The notes beneath the pieces are model-generated. The model was not told the origin of the DNA. It saw only the letters and a program-made list of their open reading frames with translations, and searched no databases. This document shows, in pieces, positions 56,814 to 64,000 of a DNA stretch of 64,000 bases. Source of the stretch: a virus; IMG/VR virus record IMGVR_UViG_3300017730_000002, positions 1 to 64,000 of that record; one strand, given 5' to 3'. Position 1 is the stretch's first letter; each line of letters starts with the position of its first letter. Made by a program: the position numbers and the translations under genes.

Positions 56814-57008
56814 ATGGCAATAGACAATGAAACTTTTGAACATTTTAGAGAACTAAAAAGAAAAAAAGAAGAAGCTGAAAATAAAACAATACTTCAAGAA
56901 GTTATTCAATTTTTAATTGATAATGAACAATATGGAGATGATTGGAAAAAACATATTGATCTTCTTCAAAAAATTAGTGATAAAATAAAAATTGCAGAAA
57001 ATGATTAG
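56814..57008 (+). CDS. 64-residue helical protein
   Basis: MAIDNETFEHFRELKRKKEE, AENKTILQEVIQFLIDNEQY, ending IKIAEND. Entirely helical and charged. Overlaps the lipoprotein start downstream. Unknown. Confidence 0.45.
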   Translation: MAIDNETFEHFRELKRKKEEAENKTILQEVIQFLIDNEQYGDDWKKHIDLLQKISDKIKIAEND

Positions 57009-57312
57009 AATATTATTAGCAGCACTCTTATTAGTAGGGTGTGGTAAAAAACTAGATCTTGTAGAAAAACGAGATGCTGTATGGGACAAAGCAGAAATGA
57101 TTGATGTCAAATGTTACAAGAGTGACACTGATCCAAGGTATTTACAAACCTTTGAGATGAATGGATACAAGTTTGTAATATATACTAATGGACGTGGTAG
57201 TGCTATGCAAGCAATACCTTTAAATAATAATGCAGAATATATCCGCATGTTAGAAGAAGAGAATCAATTGCTAGGAGAAACATTAGCAGAATACTCTTTA
57301 AATTATGAATAA
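57001..57312 (+). CDS. 103-residue lipoprotein
   Basis: Start ATG 57001. MIRILLAALLLVGCGKKLDL is a lipoprotein signal with lipobox LVGC. The mature part is a soluble domain (YLQTFEMNGYKFVIYTNGRG) with an acidic coiled end. Outer or inner membrane lipoprotein of unknown role; third lipoprotein in this module. Confidence 0.6.
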   Translation: MIRILLAALLLVGCGKKLDLVEKRDAVWDKAEMIDVKCYKSDTDPRYLQTFEMNGYKFVIYTNGRGSAMQAIPLNNNAEYIRMLEEENQLLGETLAEYSLNYE

Positions 57313-57436
57313 GCCTTGTTATAGATGCCATGTAGTAAAAGACACCTCTGAGATGGAAGAGATTGGAGTGTGGATATGTAAAGATTGCCTAGGGGAATCT
57401 GAAAGTAAAAACAAAAAGAAAAAAAGTAAATTATGA
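57305..57436 (+). CDS. 43-residue zinc-ribbon protein
   Basis: MNKPCYRCHVVKDTSEMEEI, GVWICKDCLGESESKNKKKK. Two CxxC knuckles 19 residues apart. Lys tail. Overlaps neighbours at both ends (ATGA junction). Zinc binding very likely; function unknown. Confidence 0.6.
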   Translation: MNKPCYRCHVVKDTSEMEEIGVWICKDCLGESESKNKKKKSKL

Positions 57437-58134
57437 GTAAAGCAGAATTAGAATCAGTAAGTGTAAATACTAATGCACAATTAGAGTTAAAAGTAACTAA
57501 GGAAGATGTATTAAATGTATTATTGGAAAAGAAAGAAAATGAGCTTGTTGAAGCTATAGAAAAGTTGACTGTTATAAAAGATGAGAATGAAAAGAACTCA
57601 AAACAAGTAATGGAAGATTTTATATTGTCAATAGTAAATAAAGAATTTACAGAATGCGAACATTATTATGCTAAGGACCTTAGAAGCCGTGTTAGATATG
57701 CTTGGGAACATCTAACTGTTTATGACTTTAATGGATATGATGTTTATGATATCGTACAATTAAATACTGTAAAGAATCCTTCAAGAGTAAAACAGAAAAA
57801 AGTACATACTTCAACTTATACTTATAAAGTAAATATGAGAGGTGATAATACTTTTGCATATCATTTAATAAAAGAGGTAGAAGATTTAAATGGATGGGAA
57901 GGTACACTTAATAAAAGAGTAGAGCAAAAACTAACAAAAGATCAAATAAAAGATCTTAAGATAGCAATTAAAAAAATAAATGCTTTTAATGAAGCTTATA
58001 AGAATGATCATATAGCTTTAGCTACTCTTGAGTATGAGTTATTGACTTTAGATACCAACCGTGCATTTAGAAATAAACTTACTAAGACTATTATTGCTAA
58101 TGCAGATTTAACACAACTTTTATTAGACGCATAA
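57433..58134 (+). CDS. 233-residue coiled-coil protein
   Basis: Helical heptads (QLELKVTKEDVLNVLLEKKE, ENELVEAIEKLTVIKDENEK) in the first third, soluble alpha/beta after (KVHTSTYTYKVNMRGDNTFA), helical end. No family recognised; possible structural or replication accessory. Confidence 0.45.
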   Translation: MSKAELESVSVNTNAQLELKVTKEDVLNVLLEKKENELVEAIEKLTVIKDENEKNSKQVMEDFILSIVNKEFTECEHYYAKDLRSRVRYAWEHLTVYDFNGYDVYDIVQLNTVKNPSRVKQKKVHTSTYTYKVNMRGDNTFAYHLIKEVEDLNGWEGTLNKRVEQKLTKDQIKDLKIAIKKINAFNEAYKNDHIALATLEYELLTLDTNRAFRNKLTKTIIANADLTQLLLDA

Positions 58135-58135
58135 T

Positions 58136-58318
58136 ATGAAAGGATTAGTAATTAATACATATTGGTTAGGAGCTCTTATAACTTACCTAGGCTGTATATT
58201 TTTCTTGACTTCATTAGATGTTATTGTATCTATGATTGGATGGTTTATTATACCCCAGGTATTTAAGTTTAGGGTAAATGAAGAAATAAAAGATTTAGAT
58301 GACAAAGCAGTGGACTGA
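58136..58318 (+). CDS. 60-residue two-span membrane protein
   Basis: MKGLVINTYWLGALITYLGC, IFFLTSLDVIVSMIGWFIIP. Two hydrophobic helices and a charged tail (VNEEIKDLDDKAVD). Overlaps the next gene. Unknown role. Confidence 0.45.
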   Translation: MKGLVINTYWLGALITYLGCIFFLTSLDVIVSMIGWFIIPQVFKFRVNEEIKDLDDKAVD

Positions 58319-58628
58319 TAAAAACATGCTTGAATTTGCAAGAATTGCATCTGGAGGATCCTATGGGGATTACAAAGGATGCAAGTCTTTGCAATCAAAG
58401 CTAGAAAGATATGAACTTATGAATAAAACAAAAAAAGTAAGAGTACTAGTAGATGTATATTATAGCAGAAGTACAGAGTTTGAAATGAATGCTCCTATTG
58501 ATGCTGGAGAAGAAGAAGTTATAGAGTATGTAGAGGATCATTTCTTTGAGAATATGCCAGATATGGCTAATATAACTTTGCACGAAGATGAAGTAAAACA
58601 CCAAGTAATATCAATAGAAGATGAGTAA
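58299..58628 (+). CDS. 109-residue acidic protein
   Basis: MTKQWTDKNMLEFARIASGG, then a beta core (VRVLVDVYYSRSTEFEMNAP, YEVEDHFFENMPDM-type) and acidic end. Overlaps genes on both sides. Unknown. Confidence 0.45.
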   Translation: MTKQWTDKNMLEFARIASGGSYGDYKGCKSLQSKLERYELMNKTKKVRVLVDVYYSRSTEFEMNAPIDAGEEEVIEYVEDHFFENMPDMANITLHEDEVKHQVISIEDE

Positions 58629-58830
58629 AGATTTAAATAAACACAGACAAGTAAAAAGTGTAGATAGTAATAGTATTATCACAAAGAAAGCTGATAGGGT
58701 TTTACCTGTAAAGTTAAGATCAAGATTTGATATGATATTTGAGATAATAGATATAGAAAAGAAGTATCCAAATGATGCTGACTTAGGTAAACACCTTAGA
58801 CAAGAAATATTATCATGGAAAGACGAATAA
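58621..58830 (+). CDS. 69-residue protein, unknown
   Basis: MSKDLNKHRQVKSVDSNSII, a helix (RFDMIFEIIDIEKKYPNDAD) and a basic end. Overlaps the next gene by 16 bp. Unknown. Confidence 0.4.
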   Translation: MSKDLNKHRQVKSVDSNSIITKKADRVLPVKLRSRFDMIFEIIDIEKKYPNDADLGKHLRQEILSWKDE

Positions 58831-59237
58831 AGAATCTAGGTAAGAAAATATTGGATGAGCACTATAAAATAACTAGTAATCCTGAAGCTAAGAATTCAAA
58901 CATAATGTGGATGATGTATTTAAATAAAGCTAATACATCTAAAGCAGGAATGATTAAGCCATGGATGTTTTTAGCTGAAGCGCATCTTTTGATGTATTTG
59001 GGCTATATGGATAAGTATGCTGTGGAAAATCTAGTTAATCTTATAAAGTCTCCAGATAAAGATAACTTATTTGTGGCTTCTCAAGTAATTAAGTTTTATA
59101 GAAACTTAAGAATAAAAGAACTTGGGGAGTTTGACAAAAAGAAATCTAAGTATAGAGAAGTTATACGTGACTATGATACTAAGATTTTAAATATGGATTT
59201 GTGGAAACAATACAAAAAATTAAAAGCAGATGACTGA
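58815..59237 (+). CDS. 140-residue helical protein
   Basis: Helical bundle (LMYLGYMDKYAVENLVNLIK, LFVASQVIKFYRNLRIKELG), basic. Overlaps the next gene by 8 bp. No family recognised; a replication-initiation accessory is possible from position. Confidence 0.45.
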   Translation: MERRIKNLGKKILDEHYKITSNPEAKNSNIMWMMYLNKANTSKAGMIKPWMFLAEAHLLMYLGYMDKYAVENLVNLIKSPDKDNLFVASQVIKFYRNLRIKELGEFDKKKSKYREVIRDYDTKILNMDLWKQYKKLKADD

Positions 59238-59508
59238 GAAAGAACTAATGGACCTAGATTTTGAGAAAGTTATGGTATATGATGAAGAAAGTGATAATGG
59301 TTATGATTATCATTACTTTCGTAAACAAATTGGTGGTAGCATGTTTTTAGCCGCTGATACACTTAATAAAGAAGGAGAGCTACGTGTTAACATAGATGAT
59401 CCTGGATTGGTAATAAGAGATATAAACCTTGTAAAAGAATTAATAAATGTTTTCAGCAAAATTGAAGATGCAGAACGGGAAGTTAGTGTATCCAAAGAAA
59501 ATGGATAA
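59230..59508 (+). CDS. 92-residue protein, unknown
   Basis: MTEKELMDLDFEKVMVYDEE, then beta segments (YDYHYFRKQIGGSMFLAADT) and a charged end. Overlaps the NinB-like gene by 41 bp from its preferred start. Confidence 0.4.
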   Translation: MTEKELMDLDFEKVMVYDEESDNGYDYHYFRKQIGGSMFLAADTLNKEGELRVNIDDPGLVIRDINLVKELINVFSKIEDAEREVSVSKENG

Positions 59509-59809
59509 GCTTGCTTTCAAGTTATTTACTGAAAAACTTTCTGAAGGACAAGAGGTAGACATTTTTATGTCTATCTCTGATGCTGAGGGAAGTGGTGCAC
59601 AGATATCAAAAGTGCATGCTTGTATACGAGAATTGGCCAAGGAAAGTGGCTATAGCTTTGATGATATGAAAAAGCTAGTAAAAGAAAAAGCAGGGTTACT
59701 TATAGTCAATGATTATAAATCTTTTGCTGAATGTGATAAAAGTGAATTAAATTTAGCTATTCAAGCTTGTATAGAAATAGGTGAGTTCTATAATGTTAAT
59801 CTTCATTAG
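59468..59809 (+). CDS. NinB/Orf-like recombination protein
   Basis: 113 residues from ATG 59468 (59447 and 59501 are alternatives). NGKLVYPKKMDKLAFKLFTE and LSEGQEVDIFMSIS match the GKLxxxxxxxFxxxLxxLxGxxVxxxI start of NinB/Orf-type recombination mediators. VHACIRELAKESGYSFDDM fits the conserved C-terminal helix. It would act with ssDNA-binding and Sak4-like proteins in recombination. Its end overlaps the opposing minus-strand gene. Confidence 0.5.
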   Translation: MQNGKLVYPKKMDKLAFKLFTEKLSEGQEVDIFMSISDAEGSGAQISKVHACIRELAKESGYSFDDMKKLVKEKAGLLIVNDYKSFAECDKSELNLAIQACIEIGEFYNVNLH

Positions 59810-60131
59810 ATTTATTTATATCTTTTATAGCTTTTTTTAATGTATTAGGATCAATATCTTTTTCAATAAACATATTATTTTCTAAAGCTTGTTTTTCAAT
59901 TTCACCTATGAGCAAAGTAAGAGTATAAAAGGTTCTTTCTTTATCATTTAGATCAGCATAAGATTTTGATGTTAGATTTTTAATAAAATTTTCAGCATTA
60001 CCTTTAGGTGAGTTATTGATATCTTTAAAAGATGTAATTAAAGCTGACTTTACCATCATGTAAAAAGTTTTGTTTACATCAATATGCATTATTGCATCAT
60101 CCTTTAATTCTTTTACTTTAGTAGACTCCAT
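59796..60131 (-). CDS. isolated minus-strand gene with own promoter
   Basis: 111 residues (MESTKVKELKDDAIMHIDVN), helical, with SYADLNDKERTFYTLTLLIG resembling a recurring small phage family. It lies antisense inside the plus-strand replication module, converging with the NinB-like gene by 14 bp and diverging from the uracil-DNA glycosylase gene. The start at 60131 is set by a TTG-N18-TATATTTG promoter on the same strand. Possible late or regulatory gene. Confidence 0.5.
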   Translation of the reverse strand: MESTKVKELKDDAIMHIDVNKTFYMMVKSALITSFKDINNSPKGNAENFIKNLTSKSYADLNDKERTFYTLTLLIGEIEKQALENNMFIEKDIDPNTLKKAIKDINKSNED

Positions 60132-60145
60132 AATATTAATTTTAC

Positions 60146-60174
60146 CAAATATAAAAAATATATGACACAAACAA
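60146..60174 (-). promoter_or_regulatory. promoter TTG-N18-TATATTTG for the isolated minus-strand gene
   Basis: Minus-strand TTG (60174-60172), 18 bp, TATATTTG (60153-60146). The same arrangement occurs at 40806-40834. It lies inside the start of the opposing uracil-DNA glycosylase gene, so the two could interfere. Confidence 0.55.
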
Positions 60175-60875
60175 TAGATATAGAAGATATTAAACAAAAA
60201 ATATTTAAAAAATTAGAACCATCAGGTTGGGCTAGACCGCTTAAATCTTTTATATTTAGTTCTGATTTTGAGGATATAATTAAACAACTAGTAACGCTAT
60301 CTAAAGATGGTAAAAGATTCACTCCTAAATTAAGTCAGTTGTTTAGAGCATTTGAAGAATGTCCTTATGATGAACTTAAGGTAATTATGGTAGGTCAAGA
60401 CCCATACCCTAAGTTAGGAGTAGCAGATGGTATTGCATTTAGTTGTAGTAATACAATGGAGCAGCAACCAAGTTTAAGATTTATTTTAAATGAGGTTAAC
60501 AGAACTGTATATGATGGTGTAGGTCAATCACATGATCCAGACCTTACACGGTGGGCTAATCAAGGTATATTGATGCTAAATACTGCACTTACAACTACTG
60601 TAGGTAAAGTAGGGCAACATTATCCCATATGGAAACCTTTTTTAGCTTATTTATTTGATCATTTAACATTTGGTCACACAGGTTTAGTATATATTTACAT
60701 GGGTAAGCAAGCTCATGAATGGAAAGATACTGTACATGATATGAATTATAAGTTCCTTGTTAGCCATCCAGCAAGTGCTGTATACAATAAAGGCCAGACT
60801 TGGGATTCTAAAAATGTATTTGTAGATGTTCAAAAGATTTTAAAAGATAATATGAATTTTTCAGTAACTTGGTAG
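60162..60875 (+). CDS. ung: uracil-DNA glycosylase (family 1)
   Basis: 237 residues. MVGQDPYPKLGVADG (catalytic Asp80) and VSHPASAVY carry the family-1 UDG signatures (GQDPYH-type with Pro in place of His, and HPSxx-type with Ala). Removes uracil from DNA; crAss-like phages conserve it in the replication cluster. N-terminal extension of about 70 residues is longer than in bacterial Ung. Followed by the helicase genes with a 1-bp gap. Confidence 0.85.
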   Translation: MTQTIDIEDIKQKIFKKLEPSGWARPLKSFIFSSDFEDIIKQLVTLSKDGKRFTPKLSQLFRAFEECPYDELKVIMVGQDPYPKLGVADGIAFSCSNTMEQQPSLRFILNEVNRTVYDGVGQSHDPDLTRWANQGILMLNTALTTTVGKVGQHYPIWKPFLAYLFDHLTFGHTGLVYIYMGKQAHEWKDTVHDMNYKFLVSHPASAVYNKGQTWDSKNVFVDVQKILKDNMNFSVTW

Positions 60876-60876
60876 T

Positions 60877-61467
60877 ATGGATGAAATATTTAATAAATTA
60901 ATAAAAGAAAAGCTTACTCCTAATTCTTTATATGTATTACATTGTATTAAGAATAAGTTATCTGTATCTAAATCTTTAGCTAATTCTGATTTAGAAGTAC
61001 ATAGATTAAAGAGTGAGGATTGGCTTAATGAGGATTTGCAATTAACTAGTAAAAGCCTTATCTTTATGGAAGAATTAGGTTCTTATTTTAGAAAGACTAA
61101 AAAGAAAACTTCTAAAGATTTAATGGGGGATAATTATGACAATAAAATAAAGTTATATAACTCTTTATTCCCTGCTAAAAAACTTGGAAGTGGTAAGTAT
61201 GCAAGAACTAATGTAAAAAACTTGGAAGCAGGTTTTAGATGGTTTTTTGATACTTATGACTATGATTGGCATACAATATTATTAGCAACAAAAAAATATG
61301 TACTTGAATATAAAATGAAAAATTATGAATACATGAGAACATCCCAATATTTTATTAGAAAACAAAATACAGACAAATCTTTTGAGTCTGATTTAGCTAC
61401 TTACTGCGACATGTTAAATGAAGTAGATTCTAATGAATTTGACATATTCAAAGATAAAATAGTATAA
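60877..61467 (+). CDS. probable replication initiator/helicase loader
   Basis: 196 residues. The N-terminal part is helical with a possible winged helix (LYVLHCIKNKLSVSKSLANS). The C-terminal part has WHTILLATKKYVLEYKMKNY and YMRTSQYFIRKQNTDKSFES. It lies directly upstream of the DnaB-like helicase, so a helicase-loading or origin-recognition role is inferred. No enzymatic motif. Confidence 0.5.
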   Translation: MDEIFNKLIKEKLTPNSLYVLHCIKNKLSVSKSLANSDLEVHRLKSEDWLNEDLQLTSKSLIFMEELGSYFRKTKKKTSKDLMGDNYDNKIKLYNSLFPAKKLGSGKYARTNVKNLEAGFRWFFDTYDYDWHTILLATKKYVLEYKMKNYEYMRTSQYFIRKQNTDKSFESDLATYCDMLNEVDSNEFDIFKDKIV

Positions 61468-61468
61468 T

Positions 61469-62470
61469 TTGGAACAATTCAATGGTGCAAAGCCTTTAAA
61501 GGCTATTAGTAAGGTGCGTGCTTATGAGAAGGCCCTTTTAGAAATGAGAGGGAGAATGGACGGTAGAATTAAAAGTCTTGCAACTGCATGGCCTAAGTTT
61601 AATGATGCTACACTAAATGGTTTAGAGTGGAATACTCTAACTGTTGTTGGCGCTAGACCTGGTGTTGGTAAAACTTTATTTATGGAGCAGCTTGTTACAG
61701 AAGTTATTGCTCTTAATAAAGATCAAGACTTTCAAGTTCTACAATTTCAATTTGAGATGCCTGAGAAAACTCTTGGTATGAGAGCGTTCTCTGCTATAAC
61801 TCAGAAAGATTATGGTGTCCTTCATAGTAAGTATGAACCTTTAGAAGAAGAGATTTACAATAAATGTAAACAATACACTAGTACACTTAATAAAAACAAT
61901 AGGGTATTCTCTATTTACAGACCGTGTACTGTTAATGAATTCTGCGCAAGTATAGATTATCATTTTAGACAAAATGTAAAAGAAGTTAATGGACAAAAGG
62001 TGTATCCTAAACTTTTAGTAACTGTAGATCACTCAGCTTTATTTAAAAGAGATAAGCATGAGAAAGATAGATTTGAAATGTTATACAATCTAGGTGAAGC
62101 GCTAACCTTTATGAAAAGAAGTTATCCACTATCATTTGTTATTTTAAGTCAATTAAATAGAAACATTGATGATCCTAAACGTGCTGTAGAAGGTACATAT
62201 GGTAATTATGTTCTAGACTCTGACTTATTTGGTGCTGATGCATTATTGCAACATGCTGATATAGTATTAGGTATTAATAAACCTGCTGCTAGAAAAATTA
62301 GATATTATGGTCCAGAAAGAATACAAATAACAGATCCAGAAACCTTGGTGTTTCATTTCTTAAAATGTAGAAATGGAGACACTAGAATAAGTTTCTTTAG
62401 ATTAGATAGAGATACAATAAGAATAGTAGAAATGAACACACCAACACAAAATAATAAAATTCAAATATGA
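61469..62470 (+). CDS. DnaB-like replicative helicase
   Basis: 333 residues from TTG 61469. Walker A GARPGVGKT (61-69), a Walker B-type VTVDHSALF region and the RecA-like SQLNRNIDDPKRAVEGTYGN match the C-terminal domain of DnaB. The usual N-terminal domain is missing, as in several phage helicases. Hexameric helicase at the replication fork. Overlaps the next gene by 4 bp. Confidence 0.75.
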   Translation: MEQFNGAKPLKAISKVRAYEKALLEMRGRMDGRIKSLATAWPKFNDATLNGLEWNTLTVVGARPGVGKTLFMEQLVTEVIALNKDQDFQVLQFQFEMPEKTLGMRAFSAITQKDYGVLHSKYEPLEEEIYNKCKQYTSTLNKNNRVFSIYRPCTVNEFCASIDYHFRQNVKEVNGQKVYPKLLVTVDHSALFKRDKHEKDRFEMLYNLGEALTFMKRSYPLSFVILSQLNRNIDDPKRAVEGTYGNYVLDSDLFGADALLQHADIVLGINKPAARKIRYYGPERIQITDPETLVFHFLKCRNGDTRISFFRLDRDTIRIVEMNTPTQNNKIQI

Positions 62471-63078
62471 GTACAAGACAAGAGAACCAAAAAGTTCTTA
62501 TGGCAACACACTTGCCAACATTTAAGAGGTTGAAGATTGCTGACCCTTATTTTATTGCTAAGTCTGCATGGGCGCCCCCAGGAGAAGCGCTTAAAATACA
62601 GTTCTTTCCTAATGAATTAAAACAAGGAAGAGATATCTATACAGAACTTAGTGATTTTAATGCTGTATCAGAAGATCCAACACATACATTGTATAAATTA
62701 AAGCATAATCCTTTTTATAAAGAGGAATATCCTTTAGAACAAAAGACTAGTAAGTCAGGTAATGATTATGAAGTTTATGTTGTACCTATTGAGGAGCTTG
62801 TTGCTATTGATAAGAAATCAGGTAAAGAAATACCTTATAATTCATATCAAGATTACTTAAAGAACCCTCCCAAAGAAGAAGTAGAGACTAAACCCGCTGA
62901 TTTTCCAAACTTTACTGAAGAATATCTTGATGTAGGGTTGAAGAAGAAAGAGGAAGATGATCCTAAATATGTTCCTTGGAAAGAAGATGAAGAAGAAGTA
63001 AAAAACTTTCCAGATTGGTTAAACACTTTGGATAGAATAGCAACTGCATTAGAAAAAATAGAAAAGAAAATAAAATGA
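62467..63078 (+). CDS. 203-residue acidic replication-module protein
   Basis: Beta/loop-rich (TFKRLKIADPYFIAKSAWAP, GRDIYTELSDFNAVSEDPTH), then acidic linker (KEDEEEVKNFPDWLNTL) and a terminal helix. Lies between DnaB-like and Sak4-like genes, probably part of the replisome. Similar proteins occur in crAss-like replication clusters (impression). Function unknown. Confidence 0.5.
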   Translation: MSTRQENQKVLMATHLPTFKRLKIADPYFIAKSAWAPPGEALKIQFFPNELKQGRDIYTELSDFNAVSEDPTHTLYKLKHNPFYKEEYPLEQKTSKSGNDYEVYVVPIEELVAIDKKSGKEIPYNSYQDYLKNPPKEEVETKPADFPNFTEEYLDVGLKKKEEDDPKYVPWKEDEEEVKNFPDWLNTLDRIATALEKIEKKIK

Positions 63079-63800
63079 GTATAGTACTTCCAACAAAAAA
63101 GGTAAAGAAAGAAAGAGTTAATCCTAAAAGATTAATAATCTATAGTAAACCAAAGACAGGTAAAACAACTGCATATGCAGGCTTAGAAAACAATTTAATA
63201 TTGGATCTAGAGAATGGTAGCGAGTATGTTGAAGCATTGAAAGTTAAAATTGAAAACTTACAAGAGCTTCTTGATGCAGGCAAGGCCATAAAAGAAGCAG
63301 ATAAACCTTATGATTATGTTACAATAGATACAGTAACCGCATTAGAAGAAATGGTAATGCCACTAGCTGTAAAAATGTACAAAAAGACACCAATGGGTAA
63401 AAATTATGATGGTAATAATGTAACAACTCTTGCAAATGGTGCTGGATATTTATATATTCGTCAGGCATTTTTTCAAGTATTGGATTTTATTGATACATTA
63501 GCGCCTCATATTATTTTATCTGGACACATCAAAGACAAAGTTGTAGATGATAAAGGAGAAATGGTTATGGCTGCTAATATTGACCTCACAGGTAAAATAA
63601 AATCTTTAATCTGCGCTAATGCAGATGCTATAGGTTATATGTACAGAAAGGGTAATAAGACCATCCTCAATTTTAAAAATGATGATGGTGTAACATGTGG
63701 TGCAAGACCTGACCACTTAAGAAATGAAGAAATAGTAGTTTCTGAAATGAATGAAAAAGGTGAGATAAAAACTCACTGGAATAAAATATACAAATCGTAA
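63075..63800 (+). CDS. Sak4-like RecA-type ATPase (AAA_24)
   Basis: 241 residues. Walker A YSKPKTGKTTAYAGL (25-32), Walker B VTIDTVTALEEMVM and ILSGHIKDKVVDDKGEMVMA fit the single-strand annealing/recombination ATPases of the Sak4 family, known in crAss-like phages. Catalyses strand annealing with a partner SSB, possibly the next gene. Overlaps the upstream gene. Confidence 0.75.
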   Translation: MSIVLPTKKVKKERVNPKRLIIYSKPKTGKTTAYAGLENNLILDLENGSEYVEALKVKIENLQELLDAGKAIKEADKPYDYVTIDTVTALEEMVMPLAVKMYKKTPMGKNYDGNNVTTLANGAGYLYIRQAFFQVLDFIDTLAPHIILSGHIKDKVVDDKGEMVMAANIDLTGKIKSLICANADAIGYMYRKGNKTILNFKNDDGVTCGARPDHLRNEEIVVSEMNEKGEIKTHWNKIYKS

Positions 63801-63828
63801 TTATTAACAATTAAAAAAGAAAAATCAA

Positions 63829-64000
63829 ATGGCTTTAAGTACAACAGATTTAAAAGCAGAGGGTGGTAGCGGAATGCCTAAGACAATTGCTCCTGGTAAT
63901 CATGAACTAAAAATTAATAGTATAAGACTAGATGAATTTAGATTTATTGAAGGAGCATACCATTTACTTATGGAAATGGAAACTAAACCAATAGAAGGTT
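63829..64000 (+). CDS. probable SSB-like partner of Sak4 (partial)
   Basis: ATG 63829 after an A-rich leader. MALSTTDLKAEGGSGMPKTI, APGNHELKINSIRLDEFRFI. The start resembles DUF669-type single-strand binding proteins that follow Sak4/AAA_24 genes. The frame continues beyond the window, so the domain cannot be confirmed. Confidence 0.45.
   Translation, partial: MALSTTDLKAEGGSGMPKTIAPGNHELKINSIRLDEFRFIEGAYHLLMEMETKPIEG

Noticed and set aside
1-64000. CRISPR arrays and insertion sequences
   Set aside because: No regularly spaced repeats of suitable length and no transposase-like frames or flanking inverted repeats were found.

Overview
This 64-kb window is part of a double-stranded DNA phage genome whose host is most likely a member of Bacteroidota. 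The DNA is AT-rich and the standard code is used (TAA, TAG and TGA all terminate genes). The gene complement is that of the crAss-like phages (Crassvirales or close relatives). It has a long TerL, a 920-residue portal, an IHF-like protein, a giant beta-rich tail protein and an RNAP-free replication set of uracil-DNA glycosylase, SNF2-like helicase, DnaB-type helicase and a Sak4/AAA_24 ATPase. The host is inferred from TTG...TATATT(A/TTG) promoters resembling the Bacteroidota -33/-7 elements, from A-rich leaders in place of Shine-Dalgarno sites, and from a secreted protein resembling Bacteroidota type IX secretion cargo. The exact family cannot be settled from sequence reading alone.

Layout. 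(1) About 1 to 41.7 kb is almost solid on the minus strand and is the late module. From upstream to downstream it holds a secreted protein, GroES-like and MazG-like proteins, small repeat or paralogous virion proteins, a LamG lectin and a phosphoesterase. Next come a lysis cassette (coiled-coil membrane protein, u-spanin-like lipoprotein, holin-like protein, amidase) and a packaging operon (wHTH, IHF, Zn-ribbon, PD-(D/E)XK nuclease, TerL, portal, scaffold-like protein, major capsid). A dense run of tiny lysine-rich proteins follows, then ring/adaptor proteins, Cys-rich fibre-like proteins, the 1779-residue tail protein and a giant protein running off the left edge with peptidoglycan-binding and cysteine-peptidase-like domains. 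(2) About 41.7 to 45.0 kb on the plus strand is a string of very small genes and small non-coding units. Each unit ends in a hairpin and is followed by a nearly identical TTTC-T9-A box. (3) About 45.0 to 47.1 kb is mostly non-coding and rich in stable hairpins, including an approximately 0.8-kb candidate structured RNA ending in an intrinsic terminator. (4) About 47.1 to 64 kb on the plus strand holds many short overlapping genes plus the replication genes, a tRNA-Arg(UCU) flanked by two further structured non-coding elements, a ClpS-like adaptor, an SPL-like radical-SAM protein and HNH/NinB-like recombination genes. One minus-strand gene with its own promoter is embedded near 60 kb.

How it works together. 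The plus strand is presumably the early/middle programme (host takeover small proteins, small RNAs, then replication and recombination). The minus strand is the late programme (packaging, virion, lysis). Three minus-strand operons start with an identical TTG-N20-TATATTA arrangement. The most unusual content is non-coding: the terminator/poly-T box array and the large structured RNAs, which I could not match to any family I know.
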